Shown: in pieces, positions 23,211 to 33,424 of the stretch | Layout: the number at the start of each line of letters is the position of its first letter | How positions within the stretch are numbered: the stretch's first letter is position 1 | From: Janthinobacterium sp. GW456P | Lineage (GTDB): Bacteria > Pseudomonadota > Gammaproteobacteria > Burkholderiales > Burkholderiaceae_D | DNA: 64,000 nt | Direction: 5' to 3' | NCBI RefSeq assembly: GCF_002127655.1 | Contig: NZ_NEHB01000002.1 | Span: 293,251-357,250 of the forward strand | Notes under the pieces: generated by a model | Databases searched by the model: none | The model's input: the letters and a program-made list of their open reading frames with translations, nothing else | What the model was told of the DNA's origin: nothing | Made by a program: the position numbers and the translations under genes

Positions 23211-25208
23211 ATGGCCACTAAAAAACCAGCATCCGACTACAGCGAATCATCCATCCGTGTCCTGAAAGGACTGGAACCCGTCAAGCAGCGCCCGGGGATG
23301 TACACCCGCACTGAAAATCCGCTGCACATCATTCAGGAAGTGATCGACAATGCCTCCGACGAAGCGCTGGGCGGTCATTGCACGCATATCGCCGTGACGC
23401 AGAACACCGATGGCAGCATCACCGTCGAAGACAATGGCCGCGGCATTCCCGTCGGCTTGCACCCGGAAGAAGGCGTGCCGACGGTGGAAATCGTGTTTAC
23501 CCGGCTGCACGCGGGCGGCAAGTTCGACAAGGGTTCGGGCGGCGCCTACGCGTTCTCGGGCGGCTTGCACGGCGTCGGCGTGTCCGTCACCAATGCACTG
23601 TCGACGCGCCTGGAAATCACCGTCTGGCGCAAGGAAAGCGACGGCAACGGCTTGCACCACATGGTGTTTGCCAACGGCGACGTGATCGAGCCCCTGAGTT
23701 CCCGCCCCGCCCCGCGCGACGGTAAAAAATCCGGCACGCGCGTCACGGCCTGGCCCGATGCAAAATACTTTGATTCGCCGAACATCTCGCAAACCGAGCT
23801 GCAACGCCTGCTGCGCTCGAAAGCCGTGCTGCTGCCGGGCGTGACAGTTACGCTCACCAACGCGAAGACGGGCGATACGCAGACCTGGCAGTACGCGGAA
23901 GGCTTGCGCGGCTACCTGACCGAAACGCTGGCGCAGGTATCGAATGGCGAAACTCTGATTCCCCTGTTCGAAGGCGCACAATACGCTGGCCCGGACTCGG
24001 AAGGCTTTGCCGAAGGCGAAGGCGCGGCCTGGGTCGTGGCGTGGACGGAAGAAGGCGCCATCGTGCGCGAATCGTATGTCAACCTGATTCCCACCTCGAA
24101 TGGCGGCACGCACGAATCGGGCTTGCGCGACGGCCTGTTCGGCGCCGTGAAAAATTTCGTCGAAATGCACTCGCTGCTGCCCAAAGGCGTGAAACTGCTG
24201 CCCGAAGACGTGTTCGCGCGCGCTTCCTTCGTGCTGTCGGCCAAGGTGCTGGACCCGCAATTCCAGGGCCAGATCAAGGAACGCCTCAATTCACGCGACG
24301 CCGTGCGCCTCGTCTCGACCTTCGCCAAGCCGCCGCTGGAACTGTGGCTGAACCAGCACGTCGACTACGGCAAGAAGCTGGCCGAGCTCGTGATCAAGCA
24401 GGCGCAGTCGCGCCAGCGTTCGCTGCAAAAGGTGGAAAAGAAAAAATCCTCGGGTGTCGCCGTGTTGCCGGGCAAGCTGACGGACTGCGAATCGTCGGAC
24501 ATCGCGCGCAATGAACTGTTCCTCGTCGAGGGCGACTCGGCGGGCGGTTCGGCCAAGATGGGCCGCGACAAGGAATTCCAGGCGATCTTGCCCCTGCGCG
24601 GCAAGGTCCTGAACTCGTGGGAGACGGACCGCGACCGCCTGTTCGCCAATAACGAGATCCACGATATCGCGGTCGCCATCGGCGTCGATCCGCACAGCGT
24701 GGGCGACTCGCCCGACCTGTCCGGCCTGCGCTACGGCAAGATCTGCATCCTGTCCGACGCGGACGTGGACGGCTCGCACATCCAGGTACTGCTGCTGACC
24801 TTGTTCTTCAAGCACTTCCCGGTCCTGATCAACAAGGGCCACATCTGCATCGCCCGGCCGCCCTTGTACCGCGTGGACGCGCCGGCGCGCGGCAAGAAGC
24901 CGATGCAGAAAATCTATGCGCTCGACGACGGCGAGCTGCTGGCCATCGAGGACAAGCTGCGCAAGGAAGGCGTGAAACAGGGCGCCTGGTCGATCTCGCG
25001 CTTCAAGGGCCTGGGCGAGATGAACGCGGAACAGCTGTGGGAAACGACGATGAACCCGGACACGCGCCGTTTGCTGCCCGTGACGCTCGGCGAAGTCGAC
25101 CACATGGATTCGGCCTCGCGCTTCAATATGTTGATGGGCAAGGGCGAAGCGGCCGGACGCCGCGCCTGGATCGAGGAACACGGCAATGAGGCGGAGGCGG
25201 ATATCTGA
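23211..25208 (+). CDS. parE: DNA topoisomerase IV subunit B
   Basis: 665 residues. GHKL ATPase domain with EVIDNASDEALGG and GRGIPVGLHPE, a transducer domain, then the TOPRIM region with LVEGDSAGGSA and the metal-binding LSDADVDGSHI. The short form (about 660) and the start KKPASDYSESSIRVLKGLEPVKQRPGMY are those of ParE rather than GyrB (about 800 in betaproteobacteria). Forms topoisomerase IV with ParC, encoded at 30682, to separate daughter chromosomes. The stop overlaps the next gene by one base. A LexA-type box lies upstream. Confidence 0.96.
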   Translation: MATKKPASDYSESSIRVLKGLEPVKQRPGMYTRTENPLHIIQEVIDNASDEALGGHCTHIAVTQNTDGSITVEDNGRGIPVGLHPEEGVPTVEIVFTRLHAGGKFDKGSGGAYAFSGGLHGVGVSVTNALSTRLEITVWRKESDGNGLHHMVFANGDVIEPLSSRPAPRDGKKSGTRVTAWPDAKYFDSPNISQTELQRLLRSKAVLLPGVTVTLTNAKTGDTQTWQYAEGLRGYLTETLAQVSNGETLIPLFEGAQYAGPDSEGFAEGEGAAWVVAWTEEGAIVRESYVNLIPTSNGGTHESGLRDGLFGAVKNFVEMHSLLPKGVKLLPEDVFARASFVLSAKVLDPQFQGQIKERLNSRDAVRLVSTFAKPPLELWLNQHVDYGKKLAELVIKQAQSRQRSLQKVEKKKSSGVAVLPGKLTDCESSDIARNELFLVEGDSAGGSAKMGRDKEFQAILPLRGKVLNSWETDRDRLFANNEIHDIAVAIGVDPHSVGDSPDLSGLRYGKICILSDADVDGSHIQVLLLTLFFKHFPVLINKGHICIARPPLYRVDAPARGKKPMQKIYALDDGELLAIEDKLRKEGVKQGAWSISRFKGLGEMNAEQLWETTMNPDTRRLLPVTLGEVDHMDSASRFNMLMGKGEAAGRRAWIEEHGNEAEADI

Positions 25209-26917
25209 TGATTATCGGCATTGACCTGGGCACCACCAACAGCCTGGTCGCCCTCTGGCGCGACGGCAAGGCTTCCATCATCCCGAACGCGCTGGGCGAA
25301 CACCTGACGCCATCGTGCGTGAGCATCGATGACGACGGCACCGTGCTGGTGGGCCGCGCCGCGCGCGAACGGCTGCAGACGCACCCGCAGCTGACGGCGG
25401 CCGTCTTCAAGCGCTACATGGGCAGCGAAAAGAAGATCACCCTCGGCACGCAGCAATTCCGTCCGGAAGAACTGTCGTCGATGGTGCTGCGCGCGCTGAA
25501 GGAAGATGCGGAAGCCTTCCTCGGCCACAAGGTCGAAGAGGCCATCATCACCGTGCCCGCGTATTTCAGCGATGCGCAGCGCAAGGCTACGCGCATCGCC
25601 GGCCAGCTGGCCGGCTTGCGCGTGGAGCGCCTGCTGAATGAACCGACGGCCGCCGCGCTGGCCTACGGCATCCGCGACAAGGAACAGGAAAGCAAATTCC
25701 TCGTCTTCGACCTGGGCGGCGGCACCTTCGACGTGTCGATCCTGGAATTGTTCGAAGGCGTGATGGAAGTGCGCGCCTCGGCCGGCGACAATTTCCTCGG
25801 CGGCGAAGACTTCGTCACCGTCCTGGTTGACGCCTTTTTGGAAGGCAGCGGCCTGCGCGACGCCATCGGCAGCCGCCTGCTCGACCCACGCCAGCAGCAG
25901 CTGCTGCGCGATGAGGCCGAACGCGCCAAGCGCCTGCTGTCGGACCAGCCGTCCGTGCGCATGGCCACGCGCTACCAGGACAAGGAATACAGCTGGGAGA
26001 TCAACGAAGACAAGCTGGCGCAATTGTGCGAGCCCCTGCTGGCGCGCCTGCGCCTGCCGGTCGAGCGCGCGCTGCGCGACGCCACCATCCGTGCCGCCGA
26101 ACTCGATGAAGTGGTACTGGCCGGCGGCGCCACGCGCATGCCGCTGGTACGCAAACTCGTCTCGCGCATGTTCGGCCGCTTCCCCGCCATCCACCTGGAT
26201 CCGGACGAAGCCGTGGCGCTGGGCGCCGCCGTGCAGGCGGGCCTGAAAATGCGCGACGCGGCCCTCGACGAAGTCGTCATGACGGATGTGGCGCCATATT
26301 CGCTGGGCATTGCGACCTCGCGCCAGATCGGCCCGAACCAGTATGAAGGCGGCCATTACCTGCCCATCATCGAGCGCAATTCCGTGGTGCCCGTCTCGCG
26401 CACGGAAAGCATCACCACCATCCACGACAACCAGAAGGAAATCAACTTGGCGATCTTCCAGGGCGAATCACGCCTGGTGGCCGACAACGTCTTCCTTGGC
26501 AAGATTAACTTTCCGATTCCCGTCAAAAAAGCGGGCGAGATCAGCATCGACGTGCGCTTCACCTATGATATCAGCGGCGTGCTGGAAGCAGAAGTGACGG
26601 TGCTGGCCACGCAGGAACGCCACAAGATGATCATCAGCGACAATGCGGGCGTGATGACGCCGGAACAGATCGAACAGCGTTTCCTTGAACTGGCCGACCT
26701 GAAGATCCACCCGCGCGAGCAGCTGGAAAACCGTACCCTGGTCACGCGCGCCGACCGCCTGTACGAACAGTCGCTGGGCGACGTGCGCAACTACATCGCC
26801 GCGCATACGGCCAATTTCCAGGCCGCGCTGGAGACGCAGAACCCGTCCACCATCCGGCAAGCGCGTACGGCGTTCGCGGAGGTGCTCAAGGAAATAGAAA
26901 GTGACAGTTTCCTGTGA
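25208..26917 (+). CDS. hscC: HscC-type Hsp70 chaperone
   Basis: 569 residues, like E. coli HscC (556) and shorter than DnaK. The nucleotide-binding domain has GIDLGTTNSLVALW, VPAYFSDAQRKATRIA, NEPTAAALAYG and DLGGGTFDVSI. A substrate-binding domain (about 365-500) follows, with only a short helical lid. Encoded directly between parE and two J-like membrane proteins, matching the hscC-djlC type of pairing in E. coli. Cytoplasmic chaperone with an ATPase cycle tuned by J partners; the client is unknown. Confidence 0.92.
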   Translation: MIIGIDLGTTNSLVALWRDGKASIIPNALGEHLTPSCVSIDDDGTVLVGRAARERLQTHPQLTAAVFKRYMGSEKKITLGTQQFRPEELSSMVLRALKEDAEAFLGHKVEEAIITVPAYFSDAQRKATRIAGQLAGLRVERLLNEPTAAALAYGIRDKEQESKFLVFDLGGGTFDVSILELFEGVMEVRASAGDNFLGGEDFVTVLVDAFLEGSGLRDAIGSRLLDPRQQQLLRDEAERAKRLLSDQPSVRMATRYQDKEYSWEINEDKLAQLCEPLLARLRLPVERALRDATIRAAELDEVVLAGGATRMPLVRKLVSRMFGRFPAIHLDPDEAVALGAAVQAGLKMRDAALDEVVMTDVAPYSLGIATSRQIGPNQYEGGHYLPIIERNSVVPVSRTESITTIHDNQKEINLAIFQGESRLVADNVFLGKINFPIPVKKAGEISIDVRFTYDISGVLEAEVTVLATQERHKMIISDNAGVMTPEQIEQRFLELADLKIHPREQLENRTLVTRADRLYEQSLGDVRNYIAAHTANFQAALETQNPSTIRQARTAFAEVLKEIESDSFL

Positions 26918-28638
26918 CGGGTAGCGAGACGCTGGATATCTGGCAAGTCCTGGGCATCGCCGAGACGGGCGATGAACGGGACATCAAGCGCGCCTATGCG
27001 CGCCAGTTAAAGCTGAACCGTCCTGAAGACGGTGCGGCCGCCTTCCAGCGCCTGCGCGATGCCTATGACCATGCGCTGCGCATCGTCGCGCATAGCCAGG
27101 AACGACAGGCGCCTGCCGCATCCACCGCTGCGGCCACAGCGCCCGCGCCCACTCCAGCCCCGCTGGCAGCTGGCAAGATCGATTTCGGCAAAGCACCACC
27201 GGCGGCATCGCCTGCCATGACAGCCGATCCGCGGAAAGAAGCGCAGATCCTGTGGCAGGAATGGCTGGCCTCCGGCAACGGCATCAAGCTGTCGACGCTG
27301 GAAAAGCGCGAAGCGATGACCCACCTCGCCGTGCGCGAGGAATTTGAACGCCTGGCCCTGCGCTACTGCGCCACGGCCGCCTGCCATGACGCCGTCCGTG
27401 CTCGCTTCATCGAGCACTATCAGTGGGACCAGCGGCTGCCGCAATTGCACAAAATGGATGCGGAAGCGGCGCGCAGCCTGGTCGGGCGCCAGAATGCGAC
27501 GGCTTCGCTGGCCTATTTGCGCCGCAGCGGAGAGTACGACGCATGCCTCGATCTGCTGATGGCCGCACCGCCGGCATCCGCATCCAGACTGCACGATGTG
27601 CGCTTGACGCGGACCCTGCTGGCACTCATCGAGGACTTGCGCGCGCATCATGGCGACCTGCTGGCCTACAAGATCGATCCCGCGTCGATCACCTGGTGGG
27701 AGAGCAAGGCGCGCGCCAAAAAATACTTCGGAAGTACCGCCATACTTTCCGCGGTGACCGGCATGGCCCTCTACGGACTAGCGCTGTTCATGCATGAGCG
27801 CTGGGGTTTCTTCGGCATCGACTCCTTTCATGCGATTTTCTTCGTGCTGTCACAGCTGCTGTCCTTCTCGGCCTACGCCGCGTTCGCCTTTTACCGCCCT
27901 GTTGCACTGCCCGGGCGGATGGCGCAGTCCAGGCAGCAGCACTTCGGTGTCTATCTGCAGTACCGACATCGGCACCTGTGGCAATTCGGCTGGGTGTATG
28001 CCTATGCCGGGCTGTCGCTGCTGCTGTTTGTCAGCCATCCATCGCCGACGCTGGTCTCCGGCGCCACGCTCCTGCTTGCCGTCTGCGCGCTAGTGGCCGT
28101 ATTTGCTTCCTCGGCCCACTTCAAGCTGCGCGCCTATCTGCTCTTGCTGCCGATTGCCTCGCTGCTGGCCTGGATGATGCGGGCAACCGCCTTCGACGCC
28201 TTTCCTGCCGGCGCCTGTTTTGCTTTCAGCCTGTGCCTGCTGATACTGCTGGCGCGCAGCGGCGCGCAACTGTATCCGGCCCTGGGCTTGCCAAAGGCGT
28301 GGCAGCACCGCTTGCGCATCACCTGGCTGCTGGGTGGCACCATGCTGTTTTTTGTCGCGGCGACGGGCGTGCTGCCGGCCGGCCTGGCCCCGGTGCTGGC
28401 CTGGCTGTGGTGCCTGGCCGGAGTACCGCTGTATACATTCACGATGCCCGACATTTCCCGCCACCTGGTATGGCCAGCCCTGCTGCTGGCCAAGATCACG
28501 CTGGTATCGAGCACGTCCTTTTTTGCCAATTTGCCCGATGCCCGCCTGATACTGCCGCAAGCCCTGCTGCCACTCATCGCCATGCTAATCCTGGCCAATC
28601 TGTTCTATGAAAACCAGCAAGAAAACGTCCATGCCTGA
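26914..28638 (+). CDS. J-like domain membrane protein, HscC partner (paralogue 1)
   Basis: 574 residues starting at GTG with a 4-base overlap of the hscC stop. The N-terminus has the J-domain layout WQVLGIAETGDERDIKRAYARQLK, then RPED where HPD(K) is expected, then FQRLRDAYDHAL. An Ala/Pro-rich linker (about 65-110) leads to a helical domain, and from about residue 270 there are some ten hydrophobic spans. This is the DjlB/DjlC type of J protein thought to serve HscC. Stimulation of HscC is inferred from family and coupling; the altered tripeptide makes it uncertain. Confidence 0.82.
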   Translation: MTGSETLDIWQVLGIAETGDERDIKRAYARQLKLNRPEDGAAAFQRLRDAYDHALRIVAHSQERQAPAASTAAATAPAPTPAPLAAGKIDFGKAPPAASPAMTADPRKEAQILWQEWLASGNGIKLSTLEKREAMTHLAVREEFERLALRYCATAACHDAVRARFIEHYQWDQRLPQLHKMDAEAARSLVGRQNATASLAYLRRSGEYDACLDLLMAAPPASASRLHDVRLTRTLLALIEDLRAHHGDLLAYKIDPASITWWESKARAKKYFGSTAILSAVTGMALYGLALFMHERWGFFGIDSFHAIFFVLSQLLSFSAYAAFAFYRPVALPGRMAQSRQQHFGVYLQYRHRHLWQFGWVYAYAGLSLLLFVSHPSPTLVSGATLLLAVCALVAVFASSAHFKLRAYLLLLPIASLLAWMMRATAFDAFPAGACFAFSLCLLILLARSGAQLYPALGLPKAWQHRLRITWLLGGTMLFFVAATGVLPAGLAPVLAWLWCLAGVPLYTFTMPDISRHLVWPALLLAKITLVSSTSFFANLPDARLILPQALLPLIAMLILANLFYENQQENVHA

Positions 28639-28701
28639 ACGCGCGCCCATGCCCAAGCAAGCCACTACACCCGACCTGTCCCGTAACGGGAGCGACGTCT
28701 G

Positions 28702-30633
28702 ATGGACGGCGGCATGCATGGCGCTGAGCGCAGCCTTTGGGACATCCTCGGCACGGCGCCGACGGGTGACGAGCGCGCCATCAAGCGCGCCTACGCGAAA
28801 CGCCTGAAGGTAACGCGGCCCGAGGACGACCCGGCCGCCTTCCAGCAACTGCGCGACGCCTATGAATATGCGCTGCGCCATGCACCGCGCTTTGCCGCGG
28901 AGCTGGCGCAGATGCACGCCACACCAGCGGCTGAACTGGCGGAGCCGGATCCGGCGGATCTCTCTGCGGCGCCCGCGTCCGGCTGGCAAACAGACGCCGG
29001 CCTGGCGGCAGCCGTGCCACTGCAGGAGCAAGCGCCGGCCGACGAAGCGCCCGCGGAAGCACAGCCTGAACTGTGGGGCGTGATCGCCGACGCAGGACAG
29101 GAACATCAGGAAGCGCCTGCGGAGCTGTGGGGCGTCCCCGACGAAGCAGCGCGGGAACGCGCACGGCCGCCGGAACAATGGGGCGTGGTCGCCATCGATC
29201 CCGTCCAGGAAGGCGCCAGCCTGTGGCAGGCATTCCTGGAGCAGTCGCGACGCCGCGACGCGGCCACGCTGCTGGCCGGCTTCCTCGAGCGCGAGGAATT
29301 GCTCAACCTCGACGTGCGCGAGGAATTCGATCTGTGCGCGCTGCGCTATTGCGCCAGCGCCGGCTATGAGCTGTCGTTGCGCAACGCCCTGTTCGAGCAA
29401 CTGGGCTGGGAATTTGATTTTTCCTACCTGGCGCGCCGCCATGGCGACCTGGTGCGCGCTGCCGTGCAGCGCTACCGGGCCGACCGCTCGTTCGCCCATT
29501 TCAACGACAACCGCGACAGCTATCCCGGCCTGGACTGCATCCTGTCGCAGCAGCCACCGTCGGCCTATGCGCGCCAGATGCTGGACAAAAAATTCAACCT
29601 GCAGCTGCGCGAGCTGCTGCAGACGATACGCTGGCATCACGCCGAAATGCTGGCCTACAAACTCGACATCGACCTGTTCGAACAATGGGAACAGGCGGTT
29701 TTTTCGCGCCGCTATTTCAAGCAGACGGCCTTCGCCTCGGCGGGTCTAGGCTTCGTGCTGCACCTCATCCTGTCCAGCCTGTTCAAGGTCGCCGACGTCA
29801 GCCTAGGCGACATGGGCGCGTATGCCAGCCTGCTGGGATGCCAGGCGCTGGCCTTTGCCCTGCTGGCCATGCACGCGCTGCGCTGGCCCGCGCCCCTGTT
29901 CGCGCGCCTGCACGCGCTGCAGGAAGCATTGCTGGAATGCCTGCCCGTGCTGCGGCAGCGTCACGGGCTGCTGCATCTGGCCTGGATCGTGCCCTACGTG
30001 CTGCTGGCGCTATCGCTGTTCCTGCCCGAACGGGGCGAGGCGCTGCGCATCGCCACCTCGGTGGGCTTGTGCGCCTCGGCGCTGCTGGCCTATGCCATGA
30101 ACCGCCAACTGCTCAACGGCGTGCTGCTCGCCGCTGCGCTGGGCCTGGCGCTGGTCGCCGCCATGTTCATGAACGGCACAGGCTCCGCGGCACTCGTCAT
30201 CGCCAATGGCATGCCCATGATGTTTTGCCTGTTACTGCTGACCTTGCGCAGCGCCGGCGGCCTGTATGAGGAATGCGGCTTGCCCGCGGCGCGTTTGCCG
30301 CGCCTGCGCGTGGCATGGCTGGTCGGCTGCGCCGCCCTGCTGCTGCCCCTGTATCTGCAGCTGCTGCCAGCCGTGCCGCTCGGCGCCGCGCTGTATGCCT
30401 GGTCGTGCGCCGGCCTGCTGATCTCGCCCAGCGATTTGCGCTGGCGGACGGTCTGGCCGCTGGTGCTGGTGCCGTCCCTAGGCAGCTTTTTGCTGGCGGG
30501 CCAGGCCGCGCCCGTGCGCGCCATGTCGATGATGCATAACGGCGTCGAACTGGCCCTGATCGTGCTGTATTTCACCCTACGCTGCATCTATCTGCGCTAC
30601 GGCGCCGCCTTATCCCGACCCGGGCTGTCATAA
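28702..30633 (+). CDS. J-like domain membrane protein, HscC partner (paralogue 2)
   Basis: 643 residues, a paralogue of the preceding gene: WDILGTAPTGDERAIKRAYAKRLK, again RPED in place of HPD, then FQQLRDAYEYAL. A longer acidic linker (about 70-175) carries three spaced copies of (L/Q)WGV. A shared domain with LDVREEFDLCALRYCASAGYE follows (compare AVREEFERLALRYCATAACH in the first), then about ten membrane spans from residue 335. It starts 63 bases after the first paralogue and ends 48 bases before parC. Confidence 0.82.
   Translation: MDGGMHGAERSLWDILGTAPTGDERAIKRAYAKRLKVTRPEDDPAAFQQLRDAYEYALRHAPRFAAELAQMHATPAAELAEPDPADLSAAPASGWQTDAGLAAAVPLQEQAPADEAPAEAQPELWGVIADAGQEHQEAPAELWGVPDEAARERARPPEQWGVVAIDPVQEGASLWQAFLEQSRRRDAATLLAGFLEREELLNLDVREEFDLCALRYCASAGYELSLRNALFEQLGWEFDFSYLARRHGDLVRAAVQRYRADRSFAHFNDNRDSYPGLDCILSQQPPSAYARQMLDKKFNLQLRELLQTIRWHHAEMLAYKLDIDLFEQWEQAVFSRRYFKQTAFASAGLGFVLHLILSSLFKVADVSLGDMGAYASLLGCQALAFALLAMHALRWPAPLFARLHALQEALLECLPVLRQRHGLLHLAWIVPYVLLALSLFLPERGEALRIATSVGLCASALLAYAMNRQLLNGVLLAAALGLALVAAMFMNGTGSAALVIANGMPMMFCLLLLTLRSAGGLYEECGLPAARLPRLRVAWLVGCAALLLPLYLQLLPAVPLGAALYAWSCAGLLISPSDLRWRTVWPLVLVPSLGSFLLAGQAAPVRAMSMMHNGVELALIVLYFTLRCIYLRYGAALSRPGLS
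29065..29190 (+). repeat. Three-copy WGV repeat in the linker of the second J-like protein
   Basis: The segments PELWGVI, AELWGVP and PEQWGVV lie 18 and 17 codons apart within an acidic Ala/Glu/Pro-rich linker. At DNA level CTGTGGGGCGT is kept in the first two. The first paralogue lacks it. Confidence 0.7.
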
Positions 30634-30681
30634 TCAGCTCCATGAATTCAACCGCAACCACTTAACACCGAAACAAGCGCC

Positions 30682-33036
30682 ATGTCCACACAAACCAATT
30701 TATTTGACGATGCCCAGCCTGAGCCGATCGAGCCGGATGAACCGGTATTCGACGGCGAAGCGCTGACCCTGTCCACCTTTGCCGAGCGAGCCTATCTCGA
30801 TTACGCCATCTCCGTCGTCAAGGGCCGCGCCCTGCCCGACGTATGCGATGGCCAGAAGCCGGTGCAGCGCCGCATCCTGTATGCGATGAACGAGCTGGGC
30901 TTGAATGCCACGGCGAAGCCGCGCAAATCGGCGGCCGTGGTCGGCGACGTGCTCGGTAAGCTGCATCCGCACGGCGACCAGTCCGTGTACGACGCGCTGG
31001 TGCGCATGGCGCAGGATTTTTCCTTGCGCTACCCGCTGATCGATGGCCAGGGCAACTTCGGCTCGCGCGACGGCGACGGCGCGGCGGCCATGCGTTACAC
31101 GGAAGCGCGTTTGACGCCGATCGCCAGGCTGCTGATGGATGAAATCGGCATGGGCACGGTGGACTTCCAGCCCAACTACGACGGTTCGACGGAAGAACCG
31201 AAGCTGCTGCCGGCGCGCCTGCCGATGGTGCTGCTCAATGGCGCCTCCGGCATCGCCGTGGGCCTGGCGACGGAAATCCCGTCGCACAACCTGGCCGAAG
31301 TGGCGAAAGCAGCCGTCGCCATGATCCGCGATCCGAAGATCACGCACGCCGAACTGATGGCCATCATGCCCGGCCCCGACTTCCCCGGCGGCGGCCAGAT
31401 CATCACCCCGCCATCGCAAATCCAGGACATGTATGCGGGCGGGCGCGGCAGCATGAAAGTGCGCGCGCGCTGGAAGATCGAGGAACTGGCGCGCGGCCAG
31501 TGGCAAGCCGTCGTGACGGAACTGCCGCCGGGCACCTCGTCGCAGAAGGTGCTGGAAGAAATCGAAGAGCTGACGAATCCGAAGATCAAGCTGGGCAAGA
31601 AGGCGCTGTCGCCGGACCAGGTGGCCCTGAAGGCACTGATCCTCAACTCGCTCGACACCATCCGCGACGAATCGGGCCGCGCCGCGCCCGTGCGCCTGGT
31701 ATTCGAACCGAAGTCGAAAAACCAGGATCAGACGGAATTCATGCTGATGCTGCTGGCGCATACGTCGCTGGAATCGTCGACCTCGATCAACCTGGTGATG
31801 ATAGGCGGCGATGGCCGTCCACGCCAGAAAGGCCTGGGCGACATCCTGCGCGAATGGATCGACTTCCGCTTCGAGACCGTCACGCGCCGCACCGGCTACA
31901 AGCTGGGCAAGGTCAAGGACCGCATCCATATCCTGGAAGGACGCGAAGCGATCCTGCTCAATATCGACAAGGTGATCCAGATCATCCGCAATTCGGATGA
32001 ACCGAAGGCGGCCCTGATCGAGGCGTTCAAGCTGTCCGAACGCCAGGCCGACGATATCCTGGAAATCCGCTTGCGCCAGCTGGCGCGCCTGGAAACGATC
32101 AAGATCCAGCAGGAACTGGCCGAGCTGCGCAAGGAAGAAAAATCGCTGCAAGACCTGCTCGACAACCCGGGTTCGATGAAGCGCGCCATCATCCGCGAGA
32201 TCGAAGCGGACGCCAAGCAGTTCGGCGACGCGCGCCGCACCCTGATCGAGGAAGCGCAGAAAGCCGTCGCGGAGCAAAAAGTGGTCGACGAACCGGTCAC
32301 CGTCATCATCTCGGAAAAAGGCTGGGTGCGCGCACGCACGGGCATCGGCCACGATGCGGCGCAGTTCACCTTCAAGGCGGGCGACAGCCTGCATGGCGCC
32401 TTCGAGTGCCGCACGGTCGACACCCTGCTGGGCTTTGGCAACAACGGCAAGATCTACTCGGTGCCTGTCTCGGCGCTGCCCAACGCGCGCGGCGACGGCG
32501 TGCCGATCACCACCTTGTGCGACCTGAGCGGCGGCACGCCGGGCAATGCCGTGCGCATCCTGCACTACTTTGCGGGCAATGGCGCCACCAATTTGCTGCT
32601 GGCCTCAAACGCCGGTTACGGCTTCATCGCCAAGGCGGGCGACATGACGAGCCGTCTGAAAGGCGGCAAGGCCTTCATCACCCTGGACGATGGCGACGTG
32701 CCACTGGAACCGAAAGTCATCCCCGAAGCGGCCAGCGCCCTGGCCTGTTTGACGGAAGGCGCGCGCCTGCTGGTGTTCGGCCTCGATGAAATGAAAACCC
32801 TGTCCAAGGGCGGCACGGGCGTGAAACTGATCGACCTCGATGCCAAGGACAAGCTGCTGGCCGTGCAGCCGATCACGCAGCGCGGCGTGGTCGTCTCGGG
32901 CATCGGCCGGGCCTCGAAACCGCAGGAGGCATCGCTGGGCGCCACGGCCCTGGCCGAGCACTTCGGCAAGCGCGCCAAGAAGGGCAAGGCGCTGGCGGCC
33001 AAGCTGAAACCGGTGTCCATGGCAGCCATCGGCTGA
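30682..33036 (+). CDS. parC: DNA topoisomerase IV subunit A
   Basis: 784 residues. Breakage-reunion domain with the catalytic Tyr in [12 protein letters not shown], the [13 protein letters not shown] region and [18 protein letters not shown], the part altered in quinolone resistance. A coiled-coil gate ([20 protein letters not shown]) follows, and a C-terminal beta-pinwheel shorter than that of GyrA. Partner of the parE product, from which it is separated by the three chaperone genes. A strong terminator follows. Confidence 0.96.
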   Translation: MSTQTNLFDDAQPEPIEPDEPVFDGEALTLSTFAERAYLDYAISVVKGRALPDVCDGQKPVQRRILYAMNELGLNATAKPRKSAAVVGDVLGKLHPHGDQSVYDALVRMAQDFSLRYPLIDGQGNFGSRDGDGAAAMRYTEARLTPIARLLMDEIGMGTVDFQPNYDGSTEEPKLLPARLPMVLLNGASGIAVGLATEIPSHNLAEVAKAAVAMIRDPKITHAELMAIMPGPDFPGGGQIITPPSQIQDMYAGGRGSMKVRARWKIEELARGQWQAVVTELPPGTSSQKVLEEIEELTNPKIKLGKKALSPDQVALKALILNSLDTIRDESGRAAPVRLVFEPKSKNQDQTEFMLMLLAHTSLESSTSINLVMIGGDGRPRQKGLGDILREWIDFRFETVTRRTGYKLGKVKDRIHILEGREAILLNIDKVIQIIRNSDEPKAALIEAFKLSERQADDILEIRLRQLARLETIKIQQELAELRKEEKSLQDLLDNPGSMKRAIIREIEADAKQFGDARRTLIEEAQKAVAEQKVVDEPVTVIISEKGWVRARTGIGHDAAQFTFKAGDSLHGAFECRTVDTLLGFGNNGKIYSVPVSALPNARGDGVPITTLCDLSGGTPGNAVRILHYFAGNGATNLLLASNAGYGFIAKAGDMTSRLKGGKAFITLDDGDVPLEPKVIPEAASALACLTEGARLLVFGLDEMKTLSKGGTGVKLIDLDAKDKLLAVQPITQRGVVVSGIGRASKPQEASLGATALAEHFGKRAKKGKALAAKLKPVSMAAIG

Positions 33037-33055
33037 CCGCCATCAAGCAAGACAA

Positions 33056-33083
33056 AAAGACAGGTTCGCCTGTCTTTTTTTTC
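33056..33083 (+). terminator. Rho-independent terminator after parC
   Basis: AAAGACAGG-TTCG-CCTGTCTTT stem with a TTCG tetraloop and a run of T, 20 bases after the parC stop. It ends the parE-hscC-J-J-parC run. Confidence 0.9.
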
Positions 33084-33235
33084 GCCCATCGCCGCGTGGC
33101 GGCAACGGGAAAACCCGTCTTACAGATAATTTTGCAGATATGTCCCATGTTCCCGTTATCCCTGCAGGCATGCCGCCGGCGTGCCGCCCCATACAGGAGA
33201 ACAGCGATGACAAACAACGTTTCAGGCAGGTGGCC

Positions 33236-33424
33236 ATGCAGCGCCTGACGCCGGCCGAACGGCTGGTGGCGGCCATGGCGATAGAGGGCTTGCCGTATAA
33301 AAGCATCGCCAGGGAACTGGGCAAGTCGCCGGCCACCGTGCGCAACCAGCTGCATGCGATCTACCAGAAGCTGGGCGTGGGCAACCGCACGGCGCTCGCC
33401 AGCAAGCTCCGGGGTCATCCCTGA
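33236..33424 (+). CDS. Single-domain LuxR/GerE-type helix-turn-helix protein
   Basis: 62 residues from the ATG at 33236 (MQRLTPAERLVAAMA). It is a bare LuxR-type DNA-binding domain: LTPAERLV, IARELGKSPATVRNQLHAIYQKLGV and NRTALASKL are the classic blocks. No receiver or sensor domain is attached. The frame is open upstream to an ATG at 33140, giving 94 residues, but that start lacks a ribosome-binding site. An overlapping 13-codon frame (33207-33248) with a strong CAGGAGA site may act as a leader that couples translation. The last 10 bases overlap the opposite-strand gene end at 33415. Target unknown. Confidence 0.7.
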   Translation: MQRLTPAERLVAAMAIEGLPYKSIARELGKSPATVRNQLHAIYQKLGVGNRTALASKLRGHP

